This document shows positions 35,501 to 41,917 of a DNA stretch of 64,000 nucleotides, in pieces; positions within the stretch are counted from its first letter, which is position 1, and the number at the start of each line of letters is the position of its first letter. The stretch spans positions 186,001 through 250,000 of the forward strand of contig SEAC01000015.1 in assembly GCA_004173235.1 (NCBI GenBank). Direction: 5' to 3'. The stretch is from Chitinophagaceae bacterium. GTDB taxonomy: Bacteria; Bacteroidota; Bacteroidia; Chitinophagales; Chitinophagaceae. Made by a program: the position numbers and the translations under genes. The notes under the pieces are model-generated. The model saw only the letters and a program-made list of their open reading frames with translations. It searched no databases and was not told the DNA's origin.

Positions 35501-38197
35501 ACGGTGTCTATGAGTTACGCTTCGCCCTGTGGCGATACGCTCCGCACTACAGGTTCGATCACCATCACGGCTCCTTCGGGCGATCCATCAGTGGCAGGCA
35601 ACGGCAGCTGGAATATTTACTTCTGGGCAGCGGGCAACCAGGAAGATTCAGCCCATTCGTGGAATACGGCCTACGCAGGTTATATGAATCTGGGCGGGCT
35701 CAATACTAACGTCAGTTTTCTCAACGGCGATCTTCCATCCAGTTATCCTGCTTACCAAGGTTGCCCCATCCCGGATGAAAAGTTCTCTTGGATCATGAAG
35801 CGCACCGGCTTTCCCTGCGGCCGGTACAACCTAACCGTGATTGTAAATGAAGGTCCTGCGCAGGTTTATATCAATGGAGTGCGGATCCTTTACATCGATG
35901 AGAACCCGTGGAACAACTTCAGTCCCCAATGGCAGGGTTTCCTCACGCCAACCGATATTGTAGAAATACGGATGCGGAGTGTGGCCGGGCAAGGGTCCCG
36001 CCTTCGGTTGAGCATTGCTTCCGTCGCCAGCAATGTCCGTTTTTCCTATCCCGCACCGCGCTACTGCGTTGCAGCAGGCGCATCCGACCCGCTCGTTCCG
36101 GTTCTGGACGGTGCCGGCAGCGGCACGTTCTCCGCCACGCCGGCCGGACTTTCGATCAACGCAGCAACCGGTGTGATCGACCAGCTTGCATCGGCACCCG
36201 GTTTCTATACCGTCACATTTACAGGAGTTTCGGTTTGCGGTGTTGCTGCGCGGGTAAGCACCACTATAGAGATGCACGCTATTGCGGGTGATCCTTCAGT
36301 GTTTGGAAGCAACCTATGGAATGTGTACGCGTGGAATGCCGGCGACTTGTCGGGGACGCCATGGGTGACGAATTATGCCGGCTTCTACACGGTGAACACG
36401 CTCAACCTGAATACGGCCGACCAGTGGTCGTCCGGTGGCAATCCGTCCGAGGCACCTGGCTACACCGGCTGCCCGGTAGAGGGAGACAGCCACTCGTGGA
36501 GCGCCAAACGCAAAGGATTCCCTTGCGGACGCTACCAGTTCAACATACCCGATCACGACGATGCGGTGGAGCTATGGGTGGATGGCGTCAAGGTATTCAG
36601 CCATGAATTCTGTTGCGACAGTCACATCAATGCGTGGACGGGCAACCTTGGGCCCACGAGTGAGGTGGAGTTTCGCGTGCGCGAGGGCGTAGGCGGCAGT
36701 GGTGGATCCCTAAATCTCGTTCTTGTGCAGGCCGCCAGCACGTGGACGGGCGCGATGGACAGCAACTGGAATAATGCGGCGAACTGGTGCGGCGGCATGC
36801 CGGATGCTACAACGGACGTGGTGATTCAACAAGGAACGAACCAACCTGTTGTGCTCAATGGCGGAACCGCGAACGTGCATGACCTGATCGTGCAGGCGGG
36901 AACATCACTTTCCGTGCTGGGAACGCTCAATCTTTTTGGAAACCTATCAAATAATGGCGGCACGCTCAACATGAGCTCGGGCCGCCTCGACCTGGAAGGA
37001 ACGGACCGTCAGGCAGTGCCTGCATTCATGGTGCATACCCTGAATGTGAACGGTGGCGGCGGGTTCACGCTTTCCGGTAGTTCTACGGTAAGCAGCGCGC
37101 TCAGCTTCGGAGCCTCGGGGGGCACTGTCATCCTGGGAGCTTTCGACCTTACGGTAGGCTCGGTGGCCGGTGGAGATGCCTACGCCTTCGTGGTAACCAA
37201 TGGTGCAGGTGCGCTCATTTGCAAAGCGCTAAATGGATCGCAACTGATGCCGGTAGGTGTGAGCAGCAGTAGCTATACGCCGCTCAACATCACTTCTTCG
37301 GAAGGGCTCGACTGGAGCGTGCGGCTGCAAAGCAGTTTTGCAGGCTACAACGCGGTCAACCAGGGCGCCGCGCTTCCGCGCATCTGGCATATCACGCCGT
37401 CGCTTACACCCACAACAGTCCCCGTTGACCTTGTGTTTACGTATCCCGATACGCTTTGGACCACACCGGCAACCGTGGCCGTATACAGGCATCACGTTGC
37501 TTCGGGCGGATGGGGGCTCGCCAACGCAAATGCCACGAATCTTCCCGCTACGCTCAATGGTAATTTGCGCAGTGTGACGCTGCAAGGGCAGCAAGGATTT
37601 TCGCCCTTCGCCATATCCGGTATGGGCGCCGCACTTCCAGTAACGCTGCTGCACTTCACCGGACGTGAAGACGGCTTGCATAACCTGCTGCAATGGCAAA
37701 CCGCGAGCGAGCAGAACAACCTGGGCTTCTTCGTGGAGCGCTCGGCGGATGGCCGCAGCTTCAGCGACATTGGCTTTGTGCCCAGCGCTGCCAACGGCGG
37801 CAACAGCAGCATCGTGCGCAACTATCACCTGCGCGACAGCACGTTTACCGGGCTGCGGCATTTCTATCGCCTGCGCCAGACGGACCTTGATGGTCAGCAT
37901 CGGTGGAGTCAGACGGTCTCGATCAGCAGGCAGACAACGGTAGTACGGTTTGTTGTATATCCGAACCCTGCGAAAGACGTGGTGCACGTACGCTTCGAGG
38001 TGCAGGAAGGCGGCAAGTACCACTGGTCACTTTCCGCCATCGATGGCAGGAGTGTGCGGTCGCAACAACGCAACATGCAGGTGGGAGTTCATACGGAAAC
38101 GATCAAGCTCCAAGGCCTTCCTGCCGGTATTTACCAGCTGCGTATTACCGACGATGCAGGAGCGCAAGTCGGCGTGACGCAGATCGTAGTTGAGTAA
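23552..38197 (+). CDS. giant multidomain T9SS surface protein (adhesin-like)
   Basis: 4881 residues from ATG 23552 (signal peptide MRIIIAARGCAPVRKT... ending SLQCLAQ; an upstream start at 23504 is less likely). Order of parts: three tandem arabinofuranosidase-B-like concanavalin modules (about 34-1073), the first two each followed by a cadherin-like beta sandwich; Ig-like domains; a glycine-rich domain (1323-1567); more Ig-like domains; a second glycine-rich domain (1938-2180); a fourth and fifth concanavalin-like module (about 2235-2480 and 2797-3047) around HYR-like domains; six PA14-like Cys-containing modules with Ig-like linkers (3085-4394); a G8-like stretch; and a C-terminal T9SS type A sorting domain (YPNPAKDVVHV... 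to VTQIVVE). It should be secreted and anchored on the cell surface for adhesion or polysaccharide binding. No catalytic residues for arabinofuranosidase were verified. Confidence 0.9.
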   Translation: MRIIIAARGCAPVRKTLAFCFLTMSLQCLAQNPLDRVGLTAATPASPAYSLRKLSTTYMGYAIRVRRGADGAFQDVGFTAAGDLDTATLKTFIGSGDGFVLRWYDQSGSALDVYGARPATQPRIVNAGVVERLNGRPAIWFGGSRLGSDNRVVYTTAASMVGVAKGTATTPSSFVTKTGAAGPVNPGFPGPFDYSNTSGFFWTGDAATNTGSYIETSATTPRATVSSDVPAAVHSFVIPGSSGTFYCYINGVEAGSATVQAFSDGGNSLVIGDRNDLGGGSSFWTPEVVLFNKALSHAERTTLEAAQKAYYVSDEADLSALTISSAALSPVFSPGIIAYSAGYADSVTVTPTTSLAGATISVRSNGGAYSPVASATASPALPLNVGVNIVEVRVTSQSGVTKTYSIEISRLNSFDVLGLNASLGAVPALSLRRLGSAYAGKAVRVRRSSDNATLDIGFLASGDLDTAALKTFAGAGNAFITRWYDQSGNGVDMVQASNSSQPRIVNAGVIERINKRPAIWFGTANLATSKRLLYSTAASLVGVAKGANSTPSAFVTKTGTAAGANPGVPAPFDFTNTSGELKVGSAGAALANAINAATTMPVSTVSAANGTAVYSFVIPGAAGTYYNYLNGVQAGSQAVTAFEDGGNELMIGNNNDGNSAGNLWAGELVLFNSSLSNADRNVVEQAQKAYFLSDDASLSALAFSNGWLSQTFSPGTLSYTATLPYNATIIPTANSGAAQIELRVNGGPYSLVGTGMPSLPIPLNSGANTVEIRLTSQAGNQQTYTITVMRSSELDALGIPASVPALPAYSLRRLSAQYTGKAMLVRRSTDNALLDIGFTTAGDLDTISLKSFVGVASGFVARWYDQSGFGVDAAQPSNALQPRIVNAGVVDRMNGRPALLFATSNLFTDSLVLYPSAVSMLGVARGTSGTNGSLVTKTGMYSGVRLQFPSPFDYGNTAGAFLVGDAEAELLGETSMAGSSPISSVSSSVPASVYGFVIAGAGVPFYSYLNGTQVGSATSMSYRDGGAPLRIGNRNDGNGSGNFYAFELVLFNSALSTTIRNTAEEAQKSYYDIPCADVATTAQPSGTLACTGTATTFSVSATGSNVNYQWLRNGVPIGVTTAALSLNAITAGDAGDYTCVVSNGCRTEVSAAATLSIPGVNYTLPGPTVAGVRNVCTGQATTLSATGLPGATMDWYTQGSGGQVLLHGSVLATPALTADTTYYVAQTLCGVEGTRRAVTILVTAIPGQPAPSAVSALPASICRRDSSSLVATVDAAAGHKVHWYDAPTGGNLLAVKASGDSFRVSPAATATYYAQSKVAEESRTFVFTGAVQTFTVPAGVTSIRVDAYGAAGGGSGVLGSYGVFAGPGLGGRVQSTLAVMPGDVLFLYVGGKGYAPSMHSGAAPGPFNGGGGSSYTGSTGGGATDIRIGGQLLADRILVAGGGGGGYVGVNTRGGDGGGLQGQAGQFGSAGNGGIGGGGKQTEGGFRGNRFGVYFGGAGTFGIGGVAGEWGQFGGGGGGGWYGGGGSVYGGGGGGSSYTNPAYAQSVVHTQGVNSEEGRLVISFAPAPDCADTARVPVTVTVVELPVVSVPDDFLHCAGAPLTLNATGAASYLWQPTGSTGSSLTVAPTATTTYTVYGTNGTGCVDSARTTVRIEFAATDATICAGQTATLTASGADQYLWTPGGATTASVQVAPASTTVYTVQATNAQCTASKNVTVTVNPLPVVDAGSDQTITAGSTASLLASGADTYQWQPLQLSGATLIVRPTSTTSYSVTGMYSSTGCQNTDVVQVNVNALPSVTGTTALCSGGTTTLVASGTGPFQWYDAALGGNLVFTGASFTTPPINNDTAYWLSANGSARVKVGITTTSASLSATPSSICAGFSTQLGASPASPANVTWYASPTDNTPLQTTIAGAGAVFTPASTTTYYGAAATVERSRAFEYTGSVQTFTVPAGVTSIRIDAYGASGGGNGGISGIGSFSAPGLGGRVQGTMNVTPGDVLYLYIGGKGYEPSGSGASPGPFNGGGGSNYLGSTGGGATDIRLGGQALTDRILVAGGGGGSYIGTNTGGGNGGGLQGQDGQYGSAGSGGIGGGGTQTGGGFRGNRFGVYFGSGGSFGFGGAAGEWGRHGGGGGGGWLGGGGSVYGGGGGGSSYTSPAHILNVSHWQGYNEGNGQLVISYGAACIAPQRQPVEVTVTPAPAIGVVADKDTTCSMVQLTASGGISYVWNITPGFPASVKVAAGLHQIVATYNGPVIQLRRTSDNALQDFSLVNGELDLVAIASFTGEATARCTRLYDQSGNGNHFVQTNAARQPLFVASGINGRPVLRVSSSPATFMTNAVSVTPPYTAIYLARQNGPARGRMLSSVNTNWLLGWHNGNKSMAFFEGWVSPSGNIAADAQPYVYAATRMGSTSKVYENGALLYSSSSGSSGIDGLQMNGFQGQPIELSDADFADILLFGEALSARARGDAEQASARYYGIAASFSGSTISHIPSAPSATYTVIGTDANGCSAAASKRIVVDGKPPTVQCPGDQLLLLNASCQAALPDYRSLLTVSDNCTPASGLEITQAPAPGTLVTGIDTLEVVFTVRDSALLASTCSLLVRTRDTTAVRIQCPASRQVLQEIDSCGAHVTLAPITAANCRLAAVAQSGGIASGALFPVGANTVSFTATDADGATATCSYQVTVVPIAYSVRGADTVCAGGTALLSVDSVAAGTIVNWYTEAGGGSLIATGNPVSMPIGTFYARFAGPCGLVERAATNVSSGSVPLTFSGDTTLCPGTRGFLTATGYGVLEWTYLKLPVNVAQAQAQLAVGLRLLNSSYTGPLVRLRRSSDGAEQNFSASGDHLDTIAIRSWLGADAAYCVTLFDQSGQAHDITQATAAAQPQLILSSTTNNRPALRFNTAQYMQLGTEFTTPYTITSVARQTGGVRARVLSSVNNNWLLGWHGGREGQAFFNGWLRQSGPAAGSTLKVYTGSSTGALAKFYENGALLASGTGGLAAPSGLQLNGFAGNSERSDCEINEVIVFGSVLPDSALVQVERSALAYFRVSNRLPVYAPEVNAPQTFTAIASSTACGTTTSNTVTVRSAAAGDPASFGDGVWNVYAWGKGGASITAGAWSEYYSGYYTSSGLNFNTAARWTSTPSLASGYQGCAVATSDHSWSAKRKGFPCSRYMISIGSHDDAGQLWINGVKVWEHNACCDSHSDVWRGSLGPSDSVEFRVTQGVGGSEGAIMITDLSSFYTLNYPISAACRSNGDVAPTISQGGATFSASPSGLLIDPATGVIQPAASFAGTYTVSASWPLACGIPITSTASFTVLPTAGDPSVFGTDEWRVYVWNSGGSGFNPGAWSNGYAGYYTASGLDFNSTAQWASGTPPSDAAGYQGCAVAGTNHSWSAKREGFPCSYYRISVTGHDDAAQLWVNGTKVWEHVDCCDAHTDVWEGVLGTSDRVEFRVSQGVGGAMGSITFATGYGVRYSGGPYCTSASPATPGVTLSGGVFSASPAGLLVDSNTGAITPSGSLAGTYTVTYATMGGCGDTVRSTTPVVIIAPEGDPTVAGVNEWKVYVWGAGGNNDTIHSWNTQYAGMVSVSTENLYTDNAFPFYDNPSQVPGFAGCPVSGYNFSWSAKRSGFSCGRYRIRVPEMYGSGELWISGTRVAYLPEGSANDIRWEGYLTSGDVVEIRARGNADFGMAVRLNIQSVANDISFHYPANQYCGGALPETATMLPTITGSRGGIFSAAPAGLSIDSTTGMIAFGTSQTGDYTITYTFATPCGAILTNTTSMAYHQVVGDPSVFGQNRWNVYVWNGGGVIDSATWVSSYSGYYVDSNLNLYSTDRWNDGEPPSNASGYEGCKVGGSNNAWSAKRKGFPCGYYHLSIDSHDDEGQLWINGVKVWEHAGCCDSHPSAWEGLLGPADSVEFRVTQGVGGSNGRLSVTPGQPTLRYTNGTYCHSQGTIMPTINLVGGNYTATPAGLSLDTATGIVDALTSVAGTYTVSMSYASPCGDTLRTTGSITITAPSGDPSVAGNGSWNIYFWAAGNQEDSAHSWNTAYAGYMNLGGLNTNVSFLNGDLPSSYPAYQGCPIPDEKFSWIMKRTGFPCGRYNLTVIVNEGPAQVYINGVRILYIDENPWNNFSPQWQGFLTPTDIVEIRMRSVAGQGSRLRLSIASVASNVRFSYPAPRYCVAAGASDPLVPVLDGAGSGTFSATPAGLSINAATGVIDQLASAPGFYTVTFTGVSVCGVAARVSTTIEMHAIAGDPSVFGSNLWNVYAWNAGDLSGTPWVTNYAGFYTVNTLNLNTADQWSSGGNPSEAPGYTGCPVEGDSHSWSAKRKGFPCGRYQFNIPDHDDAVELWVDGVKVFSHEFCCDSHINAWTGNLGPTSEVEFRVREGVGGSGGSLNLVLVQAASTWTGAMDSNWNNAANWCGGMPDATTDVVIQQGTNQPVVLNGGTANVHDLIVQAGTSLSVLGTLNLFGNLSNNGGTLNMSSGRLDLEGTDRQAVPAFMVHTLNVNGGGGFTLSGSSTVSSALSFGASGGTVILGAFDLTVGSVAGGDAYAFVVTNGAGALICKALNGSQLMPVGVSSSSYTPLNITSSEGLDWSVRLQSSFAGYNAVNQGAALPRIWHITPSLTPTTVPVDLVFTYPDTLWTTPATVAVYRHHVASGGWGLANANATNLPATLNGNLRSVTLQGQQGFSPFAISGMGAALPVTLLHFTGREDGLHNLLQWQTASEQNNLGFFVERSADGRSFSDIGFVPSAANGGNSSIVRNYHLRDSTFTGLRHFYRLRQTDLDGQHRWSQTVSISRQTTVVRFVVYPNPAKDVVHVRFEVQEGGKYHWSLSAIDGRSVRSQQRNMQVGVHTETIKLQGLPAGIYQLRITDDAGAQVGVTQIVVE
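23650..26770 (+). repeat. three-copy internal repeat, period about 1140 bp
   Basis: Copies begin near 23650, 24790 and 25930. Shared protein marks are SLRRL-x-Y-x-G-x-A, VRR-x-x-DN-x-LDIGF, GDLDT, RWYDQSG and QPRIVNAGV. The concanavalin-like part is followed by a cadherin-like sandwich in the first two copies. Confidence 0.85.
27521..28250 (+). repeat. glycine-rich domain, copy 1
   Basis: Encodes VQTFTVPAGVTSIRVDAYGA, then GGGATDIR and DRILVAGGGGGG within runs of glycine. The pattern is that of the glycine-rich domain also found in ALK/LTK receptors. A second copy lies at 29365. Confidence 0.75.
29365..30090 (+). repeat. glycine-rich domain, copy 2
   Basis: Close copy of the element at 27521, offset about 1845 bp: same VQTFTVPAGVTSIRIDAYGA opening, GGGATDIRLGG, DRILVAGGGGG and GGGGSSYT ending. 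Confidence 0.75.
32804..36730 (+). repeat. six PA14-like Cys-rich modules, order A-A-B-A-B-A
   Basis: Copies start at 32804, 33494, 34181, 34892, 35579 and 36287 (periods 687-711 bp), each beginning GDPS/T-x-x-G. A-type copies share GY-x-GC, SAKRKGFPC, HDD, LWINGVKVWEH, CCDSH and VEFRV-x-x-GVGGS; B-type copies (third, fifth) lack HDD and CCDSH. Each full copy carries an Ig-like linker, so unit length is about 230 residues. Confidence 0.85.
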
Positions 38198-38204
38198 GAG
38201 AATA

Positions 38205-41200
38205 TTAAAGTGGCTGAGCCCGGAATCGAACAGAAATGATCGTTCCGGGCTTTGCGTTTTCAACACGCAGCTGCCCACCGATGAAATGCACGAGATCGCG
38301 AATGATGATGAAGCCGAAGCCCTTGCCCTGGTTATCGGTCTCTTTCAACGCATTGCGCGGTGCTTCATCGCCGAGCAGTTTCATCTGAAGCGCTTCCGGC
38401 ATGCCGGTCCCGTCATCACGAACGCTCAAAACGAATGCATCGCCGTCGCGCCGAACGGCCAGCGTAGTAGTAGTGCCGCCGGAGTGCGCGATTGCATTGA
38501 GCACCAGGTTATACATGATCACCTGTACGGCATCTTTGTATTGATACACCTGTGTATCTGCCGGCCCCGCTACTTTGATCTCCTGTCCCTTCGATCGGGC
38601 AACGGGGCCGAGGAGGCTGCGTACATGATCCGACACCTCCGCAAAACTAAAGTGCTCGGGCACAACGTGCATTTGGCGGTGCTGCAGCTTGATCCAGTTC
38701 AGGAGGTTGATGGAAAGCAGTTCGAGTTCGAGCGACGTATCGTTGATGGAGTCTACCGCCTTTTCGCGGAGTACTGGATCGAGGGAGCGTGCATCGTCGC
38801 GCATCATCGTGGTGGCGCGGTGAATGTAGCGCAGCGGCGTTATGATGTTGTGGCTGATCACGGAAATAAGGCGTTCCTTGAGATCGTGCGCTTCGGAGAC
38901 CAATTGCAGCTGGTGCCGCAGCTGCCCTTTCTGATTTTCAATTTCCCTCGTCCGTAGTTCTACGGTTGCTTCCAGTTGCAGGCTTCTGCGGCGTAGCTGC
39001 CGTGTGCGCAGGAAGACGAATGCCCAGACCAGCAGGGAAGCAAGGAGCAACCAGAGCACGATCGCTCGTTGTGCCGCATACCAGGGCGGTGCGATCTCGA
39101 AGTGGAAGGAGCGGTGTGCGAAGTTGCCGGGCTGAAATCCGTTGAAGGTGCGCACTTCGAAGTCATACGCATCGGGCTTCAACGCGCTGAAGTTGAACAA
39201 CCGCTGCCGCGTGGGATCGAATTCGATCCACGATGATTCGCTTGCAGCTTCCCCCGTTCGGCGCAGACGGTACCAACCGTACAAGTTTTGCGGCGCGCTC
39301 CACGAAGGAATCGTTATGTCGAATTGAAACAACCGCGTTTGCGGATCCAGACGGTTGGTCGTTTGTAGCAGCTCGCGACCATCTGCCCTTGCACGAACGA
39401 GTATGATACCCGGGGGCGCTGCAATGCGGACCGAATCGGGATGCAACTGCGCGAGGCCACGGATGGTAGGGAAGGAGAGGGTGCCATCGGGGAGGCGGAG
39501 GTACGCCGGCGTGCAGCCGCCGTTCAGCTCCGTTTGTTCCAGCCCGTCTTCGCGGCCTAAGAAATAATAGCATACCGGCGATCCTGTTCCGGCCGAACGT
39601 TCGAGCGCTTTTTCGGAGACCTTGAACAACCCGTTGTTGGTGCTGATATAGCAAAAGCCATGTCCGTCGGGCACGATGGCATGTGCGAAACGCAGGTAGT
39701 TCGATTTGTCGCGGGGCAATGCGAGCACGCTGTCGTTGCGCAGCAGGAAGAGGCCCTCGCCATAGGTGCAGATGTATAAATTCTGGCCGCTACGCCACAT
39801 AAAGCGGACGGCTGCTTTATTTGACACCGTGAGCAACCGGCTCTGTTTCGTGGCAACATCGAAAAAGCGGATCCTGTTTCCATCGCCCAATGCAAATACA
39901 CCCGGCGCCCACTCCGTCGCGCTCGTATTGCGCATCGGCTCGCCACCATTCTCGCTCAGGGGCAGCGTGTAAAATACGCTCATCCGGTCGTGCTCCAGGC
40001 GTGCGAAATATCTTCCGCCCAGAAGATAAAGTTGTCCCTTCGTTTGTGCGAGCAGCGGGTAACCGGAGCCATCGAGCGAGTCGAACTGCTCGGACGTTTG
40101 CGTGATGAGGTTGTAGCGGAACAGGAAGTTGCCGATGGGGAAATAAATATGGTGGCCGAAAGGAACGAGGTGCAGCGTGCCCTGCACGGGCAGGCTTCTT
40201 CCCGGTATCGGCCCTTTGCGATCATACACGACACCGCTGTGCCCCATGATGTTTCCATCGGGCAGCAATGCCTGTCCATAGGTTACCAACTGCGCGCTGC
40301 TGATCCTTCCCGACGAATCGGTTAGCTGCCGGACACTGTTGCGCCGCAGCACAAAAATGCCGTTGATGCCATCACCCAAAACAATGGTGCCCTGTGCCGG
40401 AAGCTCACGCACAAAACGCGGGTACAGGTCGGAAGGCATTGCATCAAAAATCGTTTCGAGCCTGCATTCGCCGCTGTTGTTCGCAGGGAGCAATCGAAAG
40501 AGTTTGCGCCCGGCGTAGAACATCGGCGCCGCGCGTTCGGCGTTACGCAGGAAACGCACCTTCAACGGGTTCCAGCCCGGCGTGCACAGGCGTTGCATGC
40601 GGCGGGCGCGCGCATCGTAGCGCCAAAGGCCCTGCCTGTCGATGAGGTAGGCTTCATTGCCGAGATCGAAAAATGCTGGGAGTTGCACGCCCGTGCGCAG
40701 CAGCCGCGCATCCCCGCCGCGCCGGTCGTACAGCATTCCGTTGCGGCAGGTGAGAAAGTCATGGTCGGTGCCGGGAAGTGGTTGCAGCCAACCGGGCATC
40801 ACGGGTTGGGTGAGCGCGGCATGGCAGGCCACCAGAAAGGCACGCAGCGTAGTGTCGGACGGCGCAAAATCTTTATACATTCCGCGTTTACGGATCTGTC
40901 CCTGCTGCATTTCGTACAGCGACTGGTCGTCGCAATAAGCGTAGTGGATTCCCTTTCTTTTGTCGACGACTCCCAGGCGCAACACGCGTCCTTCCGTTTC
41001 TGTACGCGCCTCGAAATTGTTGCCGTCCCAGCGCACAAGTCCACCCTCGGTGCCGATCCACATCAGGCCGGTTGATTCATCCCACTCAAGGCCGGTTACG
41101 CCATTCGCGGGCAGCCCGTCTTTGTTGGTGTAGTGCGCGATGGAGTAGCGTGGTTGTGCCGCCGAAAGGAGCGTGCATCCGAAAAGCAACAGAAAAAGAA

Positions 41201-41213
41201 GCAGCTTCCGCAT
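38205..41213 (-). CDS. two-component sensor histidine kinase with periplasmic propeller (Reg_prop/Y_Y_Y type)
   Basis: 1002 residues. Signal peptide (MRKLLLFLLLFGCTLLSAAQ), then a large sensor of two-component-regulator propeller repeats (for example NGVTGLEWDESTGLMWIGTEGGLVRW), a Y_Y_Y-like Ig domain near 620-710, one membrane helix (IVLWLLLASLLVWAFVF), a short coiled coil and a kinase core. The phospho-accepting histidine is H788 in ISHNIITPLRY, an HN instead of the usual HE/HD. The ATPase part has NLVLNAIAHS, DDGTGMP and GKGFGF. Unlike hybrid two-component systems of Bacteroides it has no fused receiver or AraC domain and instead overlaps the start/stop of a separate response regulator gene upstream. 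It likely senses an extracellular glycan or envelope signal. Confidence 0.92.
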   Translation of the reverse strand: MRKLLLFLLLFGCTLLSAAQPRYSIAHYTNKDGLPANGVTGLEWDESTGLMWIGTEGGLVRWDGNNFEARTETEGRVLRLGVVDKRKGIHYAYCDDQSLYEMQQGQIRKRGMYKDFAPSDTTLRAFLVACHAALTQPVMPGWLQPLPGTDHDFLTCRNGMLYDRRGGDARLLRTGVQLPAFFDLGNEAYLIDRQGLWRYDARARRMQRLCTPGWNPLKVRFLRNAERAAPMFYAGRKLFRLLPANNSGECRLETIFDAMPSDLYPRFVRELPAQGTIVLGDGINGIFVLRRNSVRQLTDSSGRISSAQLVTYGQALLPDGNIMGHSGVVYDRKGPIPGRSLPVQGTLHLVPFGHHIYFPIGNFLFRYNLITQTSEQFDSLDGSGYPLLAQTKGQLYLLGGRYFARLEHDRMSVFYTLPLSENGGEPMRNTSATEWAPGVFALGDGNRIRFFDVATKQSRLLTVSNKAAVRFMWRSGQNLYICTYGEGLFLLRNDSVLALPRDKSNYLRFAHAIVPDGHGFCYISTNNGLFKVSEKALERSAGTGSPVCYYFLGREDGLEQTELNGGCTPAYLRLPDGTLSFPTIRGLAQLHPDSVRIAAPPGIILVRARADGRELLQTTNRLDPQTRLFQFDITIPSWSAPQNLYGWYRLRRTGEAASESSWIEFDPTRQRLFNFSALKPDAYDFEVRTFNGFQPGNFAHRSFHFEIAPPWYAAQRAIVLWLLLASLLVWAFVFLRTRQLRRRSLQLEATVELRTREIENQKGQLRHQLQLVSEAHDLKERLISVISHNIITPLRYIHRATTMMRDDARSLDPVLREKAVDSINDTSLELELLSINLLNWIKLQHRQMHVVPEHFSFAEVSDHVRSLLGPVARSKGQEIKVAGPADTQVYQYKDAVQVIMYNLVLNAIAHSGGTTTTLAVRRDGDAFVLSVRDDGTGMPEALQMKLLGDEAPRNALKETDNQGKGFGFIIIRDLVHFIGGQLRVENAKPGTIISVRFRAQPL
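38217..38251 (+). terminator. possible terminator of the giant gene, inside the convergent kinase gene
   Basis: AGCCCGGAA (38217-38225) pairs perfectly with TTCCGGGCT (38243-38251), with a 17-base loop, 20 bases after the giant stop; TTGCGTTTT follows. It lies within the last codons of the minus-strand kinase, so chance is not excluded. Confidence 0.4.
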
Positions 41214-41836
41214 CAGGGATTGATTTGGTGTGCGGATGCTTTATCGATCAGCTCTTTGAGGTTGGCAGCACCCACTTTTTCAAAGATGCGGCTCTTGAGC
41301 GTGCTTACTGTATTCTTATGCAGGTTGAGTGCGCTGGCGGTTTCGCCGATGGCTTCACCGCGCAGCAGGTAGTGCAGCACCTCAAGCTCTCGCGTAGAAA
41401 GTTGCGCGAATGGATTGCTGGCGGCTTCCCTGGCCCTTGGAGCGTCCGCACCATCGTTGAATAAAAAAGCACGGAGCGTGGATTCGATCTTTTCCTGTGA
41501 TGAGCTTTTATGCAGGTAAAAGGCAACGCCATGCTTGCGGAAGGCCGCCTCGTATACATCTGCGGGCAGCATGCTATACACCATCACCTTAAGCCCCGGA
41601 AAAAGGTTCACGAGCACCGGCATCAGTTCCAGCGAATTGCCGTCTTTGAAGATGCTGTCTACGATGAGGTGGGTGGGCTTGTTGCGCCGCACGCTGGCGA
41701 GGAGTTCGGCACACGAGTCGGCTTCGTAGTAGCGCGTGATGCCAAAACGGAGCTGGAGGACCATATGCAGACCGGTGCGCACGATGGTGTGATCGTCGGC
41801 CGTAAGCACTGAGATATCCTTCTGCAGGTCTTTCAT
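41213..41836 (-). CDS. NarL/LuxR-type response regulator
   Basis: 207 residues. Receiver domain with acid pair D14/D15, phospho-acceptor D60 in HLIVDSIFKD and K110 in YLHKSS; C-terminal LuxR-type helix-turn-helix (STRELEVLHYLLRGEAIGETASALNLHKNTVSTLKSRI). Its stop overlaps the kinase start by one base (TGATG), so the pair is co-transcribed with the regulator first, and the kinase is its natural partner. A perfect palindrome lies 35-52 bases upstream of its start, in the region it shares with the divergent DUF4907 gene, and is a candidate binding site. Confidence 0.93.
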   Translation of the reverse strand: MKDLQKDISVLTADDHTIVRTGLHMVLQLRFGITRYYEADSCAELLASVRRNKPTHLIVDSIFKDGNSLELMPVLVNLFPGLKVMVYSMLPADVYEAAFRKHGVAFYLHKSSSQEKIESTLRAFLFNDGADAPRAREAASNPFAQLSTRELEVLHYLLRGEAIGETASALNLHKNTVSTLKSRIFEKVGAANLKELIDKASAHQINP

Positions 41837-41870
41837 TGTTCAAAAATTGCCGGTTCCGTTCTAGGCGGGT

Positions 41871-41888
41871 GTAGTGCACGCACTACAA
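41871..41888. promoter_or_regulatory. perfect 18-base palindrome between regulator and DUF4907-giant operon
   Basis: TGTAGTGCACGCACTACA: 8-base arms with a 2-base centre. It is centred about 44 bases before the transcription start expected from the -7 element at 41910, a usual activator position, and lies upstream of the divergent regulator gene. Confidence 0.5.
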
Positions 41889-41909
41889 GGGGAACTACCT
41901 ATTCTTTCT

Positions 41910-41917
41910 AGGTTTGT
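41910..41917 (+). promoter_or_regulatory. -7 element before DUF4907 gene
   Basis: TAGGTTTG matches TAnnTTTG exactly; it would give a leader of about 80 bases before ATG 42004. Confidence 0.5.

Noticed and set aside
38205-38290. Minus-strand GTTCGATTCCGGG resembling a tRNA T-arm
   Set aside because: No acceptor stem, D-arm or anticodon arm could be built around it, and the bases are the C-terminal codons of the kinase.
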